Of a DNA stretch of 8,458 bases, positions 6,466 to 8,458 are shown in pieces. Position numbers and translations under genes: made by a program. The DNA is from Aureispira sp045105775 (lineage in GTDB: Bacteria > Bacteroidota > Bacteroidia > Chitinophagales > Saprospiraceae), in assembly GCA_045105775.1 (NCBI GenBank), contig JBGCDW010000233.1:1-8458 (forward strand), in the 5' to 3' direction. Position 1 is the first letter of the stretch. Each line of letters starts with the position of its first letter. Under the pieces are notes generated by a model. That model was not told where the DNA came from. It did not search any database and worked only from the letters and a program-made list of their open reading frames with translations.

Positions 6466-7401
6466 TTAGTTCAATTCCTCATCGATTTCTTTCATCAATT
6501 GTTCAAATTGATCCATTTTAGCTTGAAGTTCAGTGCTAATCTCCGTTACCTGCTTGTTGTATTCTTGACTAACTTTCTTCCAAATGGTTTCATATTTTTT
6601 TACCAAGCCATTTTTTTCAATGCTCAATCTCAACGCTTGAACTTTTTTGGCAGACTTCTCTAAATCTACTCCTTGCTGTTCTAGTTCTTGACATTTATCT
6701 ACTAAGCTTGCGGCAGCTCTAAAAGCTTTTTCTGCGATTTCGATATGCTCTTTAGTGTAGGTAACAGGTTCAGAGTTTGCGATTTTGAGTAGTGCAATGA
6801 CATTGGCAGTCATCTCTTGATTGGCACTGATAAATTCTTTGGCAATTTCTCCTACATTTTGATTATCGTTAGCTTTGTCATCCTCTTCTTTCATAGAAGT
6901 AGCCTCTACACTCATTTGCTGTTGTTGCTGTAACTCTTCTTTTGTTAAGCTGACATTATCTTCTTCAATTTGCTGAACGACTTCATCTGTATATTGTCCT
7001 TTGATAATATCCTTGAGATTAACGCCTAATTTTTTGAGCAGCTTTTTGCTGTTCTTTTTCATTTTATTGGGCTTACCAAATCCCTCAATAGCTATTCTAA
7101 TACTATAACTACCATTTTCCTCTTTATCGAAATGGCAAAAACCAATAGAAAAATCCTTTAGCTTTTTGCGTTCGGGATCCATTTTTAGGTCTTTAAATTT
7201 TTTGGTCATTTCTGATTGTTTGCCTAGTAGTATTAGGGCGTGGACTTCTCCACAGGCAAATTTGAAATCAGAAACCATAATCAAAGGTACTTTTGCAAGG
7301 CTTTTGTCTTGAGCTTGTTTGATATCTTTCTCGAATAGTTTAGCGTAATCCTTCCAAGAGAGATCTTGAACGGTAGAAGGGTTAATCTTTGATCGTATCA
7401 T
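6466..7401 (-). CDS. Unknown charged coiled-coil protein, 311 aa
   Basis: I do not recognise a family. No signal peptide or membrane segment is visible. Residues about 1–135 look like a compact alpha/beta domain (VPLIMVSDFKFACGEVHALI at 38–57, then FSIGFCHF and YSIRIAIEGFG), followed by a basic patch of lysines (PNKMKKNSKKLLKKLG, 111–126). Residues 150–182 are a disordered linker with five Gln (158–162) and an acidic stretch EEDD. Residues 183–311 are predicted helical, with heptad-like charged repeats and an acidic end EEIDEEL-like tail. This gives a globular head, flexible neck and helical-bundle layout. It is the first gene after a promoter candidate 41 bases upstream of its ATG and probably heads a three-gene operon. 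A scaffold, a secreted effector or a pore-forming component are all possible; none is supported by a motif. Confidence 0.82.
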   Translation of the reverse strand: MIRSKINPSTVQDLSWKDYAKLFEKDIKQAQDKSLAKVPLIMVSDFKFACGEVHALILLGKQSEMTKKFKDLKMDPERKKLKDFSIGFCHFDKEENGSYSIRIAIEGFGKPNKMKKNSKKLLKKLGVNLKDIIKGQYTDEVVQQIEEDNVSLTKEELQQQQQMSVEATSMKEEDDKANDNQNVGEIAKEFISANQEMTANVIALLKIANSEPVTYTKEHIEIAEKAFRAAASLVDKCQELEQQGVDLEKSAKKVQALRLSIEKNGLVKKYETIWKKVSQEYNKQVTEISTELQAKMDQFEQLMKEIDEELN

Positions 7402-7441
7402 TTTTGGTCTATTGTGATAAATTAGATGAAAAATTCCAATG

Positions 7442-7471
7442 CAAATCTACAAATCAAAATCACAAATACAA
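7442..7471 (-). promoter_or_regulatory. Candidate promoter of the unknown operon
   Basis: On the − strand TTG (7471–7469) is followed after exactly 19 bases by TAGATTTG (7449–7442). This fits the Bacteroidota housekeeping form TTG-N19–21-TAnnTTTG. Transcription would start near 7436 and leave a leader of about 35 bases before the ATG at 7401. It is the only full match to the −7 box that I found in this intergenic region. Confidence 0.5.
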
Positions 7472-7584
7472 TTTAAATTTAGGAATATTATTTAGTCTCC
7501 GTATTTGTGTTATAAAATAGCAGTTATTATCGGTTTAAAAATTAACGCATGTATATTCTACTGTAAAATAGAATAATGACTTTA

Positions 7585-7611
7585 TTATTGAAACTTCTGA
7601 ATTTTCAATAA
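7585..7611. repeat. Inverted repeat upstream of the operon promoter
   Basis: TTATTGAAA (7585–7593) faces its exact reverse complement (7603–7611) across 9 bases. The two 9-base arms are 18 bases apart centre to centre, an unusual but possible operator layout. It lies about 115 bases upstream of the candidate promoter, so activator binding is more plausible than repression. It may also be chance in such AT-rich DNA. Confidence 0.4.
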
Positions 7612-7729
7612 ACATATCATTTTGTTAATTTATAAAATATCATAAATTTATATTTTTACAAACCGAGAATAGCTGATAAAATAGATATTGTAAATTTAGA
7701 GACTACTTATTTTCGCAATAAATAAGCAT

Positions 7730-7777
7730 GAATCAAAAAAAGGCAGAATGCACACGCATTCTGCCTTTTTTTGATTC
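7730..7777 (-). terminator. Terminator of the HD-domain gene, copy 2 of the repeated hairpin
   Basis: A perfect 22-bp stem (7730–7751 with 7756–7777) encloses ACAC on the + strand (GTGT in the − transcript). On the − strand the GC arm is followed by seven T. It lies 22 bases beyond the HD gene's stop. The inner part is identical to the dnaJ terminator, and this copy has longer A/T runs plus five extra pairs (GAATC/GATTC). Either strand's transcript would form a terminator. Confidence 0.88.
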
Positions 7778-7799
7778 TGAGAGCACCTTACTCTTACTA

Positions 7800-8435
7800 C
7801 TAGGGCCAATGAATAGGTGTAATTTGGTCGGCCAATAATTTTTCAAACCAACTAACAGGATGCTGAAATTTATCTCCTGTTTGGGTATCACACTTAAAAA
7901 ACAAATAATAAAGTTGCAAATGTTCACCCATGTGGTTGAGCAACCGAGCAATTAATATGTTTGCTTGACGTTTTAGGCCCGCTTGTGTAGCACACCACGC
8001 ATAATAAGCATTATCGTGCAATTTGATCGTAGACAAAACAGCCATATCATCGATGTACTCTTCTGCAAAATGCTGTGCCAACACAGCATGGTGCTTTTTC
8101 CAGTCTGTACGTGGTCGTTGTTGTTCCTCCAAATGCTTGAAGGTGTCATGTATAATGGTAATCAATCTCAATTGCTGGCGCATGATTGGATCTGAACAAG
8201 CTTGATCTACATTTTTTAGTACATCGTGAATATGATAAATTACTTTACCCTCTGGATGCCCAGGGCGTGGCTCACCCCATAATGCACCTTCTCTCCAACG
8301 AGCGTCATTGATAATTTGGCGTTCTAAATCCGTTTCAGGCTGTACACCTTTTAGAATAAGCTGCTCAGACTCCAACTCTTTAGAGGGGAGTTGCAATAGA
8401 GTATTGGGGCTCCAAGTTCGCTGGCTCAAATTCAT
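7800..8435 (-). CDS. HD-domain phosphohydrolase-like protein
   Basis: This looks like a member of the HD superfamily, metal-dependent phosphohydrolases acting mainly on nucleotides or phosphodiesters; the substrate cannot be told here. The 211-aa protein has an upstream histidine pair in VIYHIHDVL (His68, His70), the central His96-Asp97 in ITIIHDTFKH, further histidines in KKHHAVLAQHF (His115, His116, His123), and a final IKLHDNAYYAW (His140, Asp141). This gives the H…HD…H…D order of metal ligands. There is no signal peptide or membrane segment. The start is taken as ATG at 8435, but the frame stays open to the window edge, so a start further upstream is possible. The promoter lies outside the window. 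It ends at a strong hairpin 22 bases downstream and is probably a single-gene unit. A role in stress nucleotide metabolism would be guesswork. Confidence 0.75.
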   Translation of the reverse strand: MNLSQRTWSPNTLLQLPSKELESEQLILKGVQPETDLERQIINDARWREGALWGEPRPGHPEGKVIYHIHDVLKNVDQACSDPIMRQQLRLITIIHDTFKHLEEQQRPRTDWKKHHAVLAQHFAEEYIDDMAVLSTIKLHDNAYYAWCATQAGLKRQANILIARLLNHMGEHLQLYYLFFKCDTQTGDKFQHPVSWFEKLLADQITPIHWP

Positions 8436-8458
8436 AGGAAATAATTTAAGTCGAGAAG

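Larger units (their letters stand above)
7402..7729. other. Very AT-rich upstream region of the unknown operon
   Basis: About 330 bases with no supported gene, between the HD-protein terminator and the 311-aa gene, both read leftward. It should hold the operon's promoter and control sites. I see a promoter candidate at 7442–7471 and an inverted repeat at 7585–7611. Shorter A/T repeats occur at 7555–7574 (ATTCTA/TAGAAT) and 7627–7648 (AATTTAT/ATAAATT). Its base composition is more AT-rich than the flanking genes. Confidence 0.5.

Noticed and set aside
7733..7951. Reverse-strand frame running into the copy 2 hairpin, ending in the same residues (GRMRVHSAF) as a frame through the copy 1 hairpin
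   Set aside because: The shared peptide comes only from translating the repeated terminator; the frame overlaps the HD gene out of phase.
7983..8205. Two + strand frames opposite the HD-domain gene
   Set aside because: Both are antisense to the conserved histidine motifs of the HD protein and have no plausible protein features.
1..8458. CRISPR array, tRNA or rRNA gene, integrase or transposase
   Set aside because: I saw no regularly spaced repeats, no cloverleaf with a CCA-type acceptor or T-loop, no conserved rRNA blocks and no mobile-element protein motifs.

Overview
The window is AT-rich chromosomal DNA from a member of the Bacteroidota. The evidence is the fabF–rnc gene order, the Bacteroidota-type GNxFEA motif in RNase III (Asn in place of the usual Asp), the scarcity of strong Shine-Dalgarno sites, and a promoter candidate of the TTG-N19-TAnnTTTG type. 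The proteins look Saprospiria-like to me, but that finer placement is inference.

Left part (1–5353, all genes on +). This is a housekeeping block: fabF (fatty-acid elongation), rnc (double-stranded RNA processing), a membrane-anchored TlpA-like thioredoxin, then grpE and dnaJ, the co-chaperones of DnaK. Hairpin terminators follow fabF, rnc and dnaJ, so the first three genes are probably separate transcription units and grpE–dnaJ form one chaperone unit. A perfect 24-bp palindrome lies between tlpA and grpE. The usual Bacteroidota partner acpP is not seen in the 213 bases before fabF.

Middle (5354–5663). About 310 bases with no convincing gene. They carry several perfect or near-perfect inverted repeats and a small GC-rich island.

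Right part (5664–7471, genes on −). A compact cluster is read leftward from a promoter candidate at 7442–7471. It encodes a 311-aa charged, coiled-coil-rich protein, a 215-aa protein with a helical N-half and a beta-rich C-half, and a 36-aa single-pass membrane peptide (5664–5774). I recognise none of the three. Their spacing suggests one operon, and this is the best candidate in the window for an undescribed system.

Far right (7730–8458). An HD-domain phosphohydrolase-like gene on −, ended by a strong hairpin. That hairpin has the same core as the one after dnaJ, in the same + strand orientation although the two genes run in opposite directions. This suggests a dispersed palindromic repeat that serves as a bidirectional terminator.
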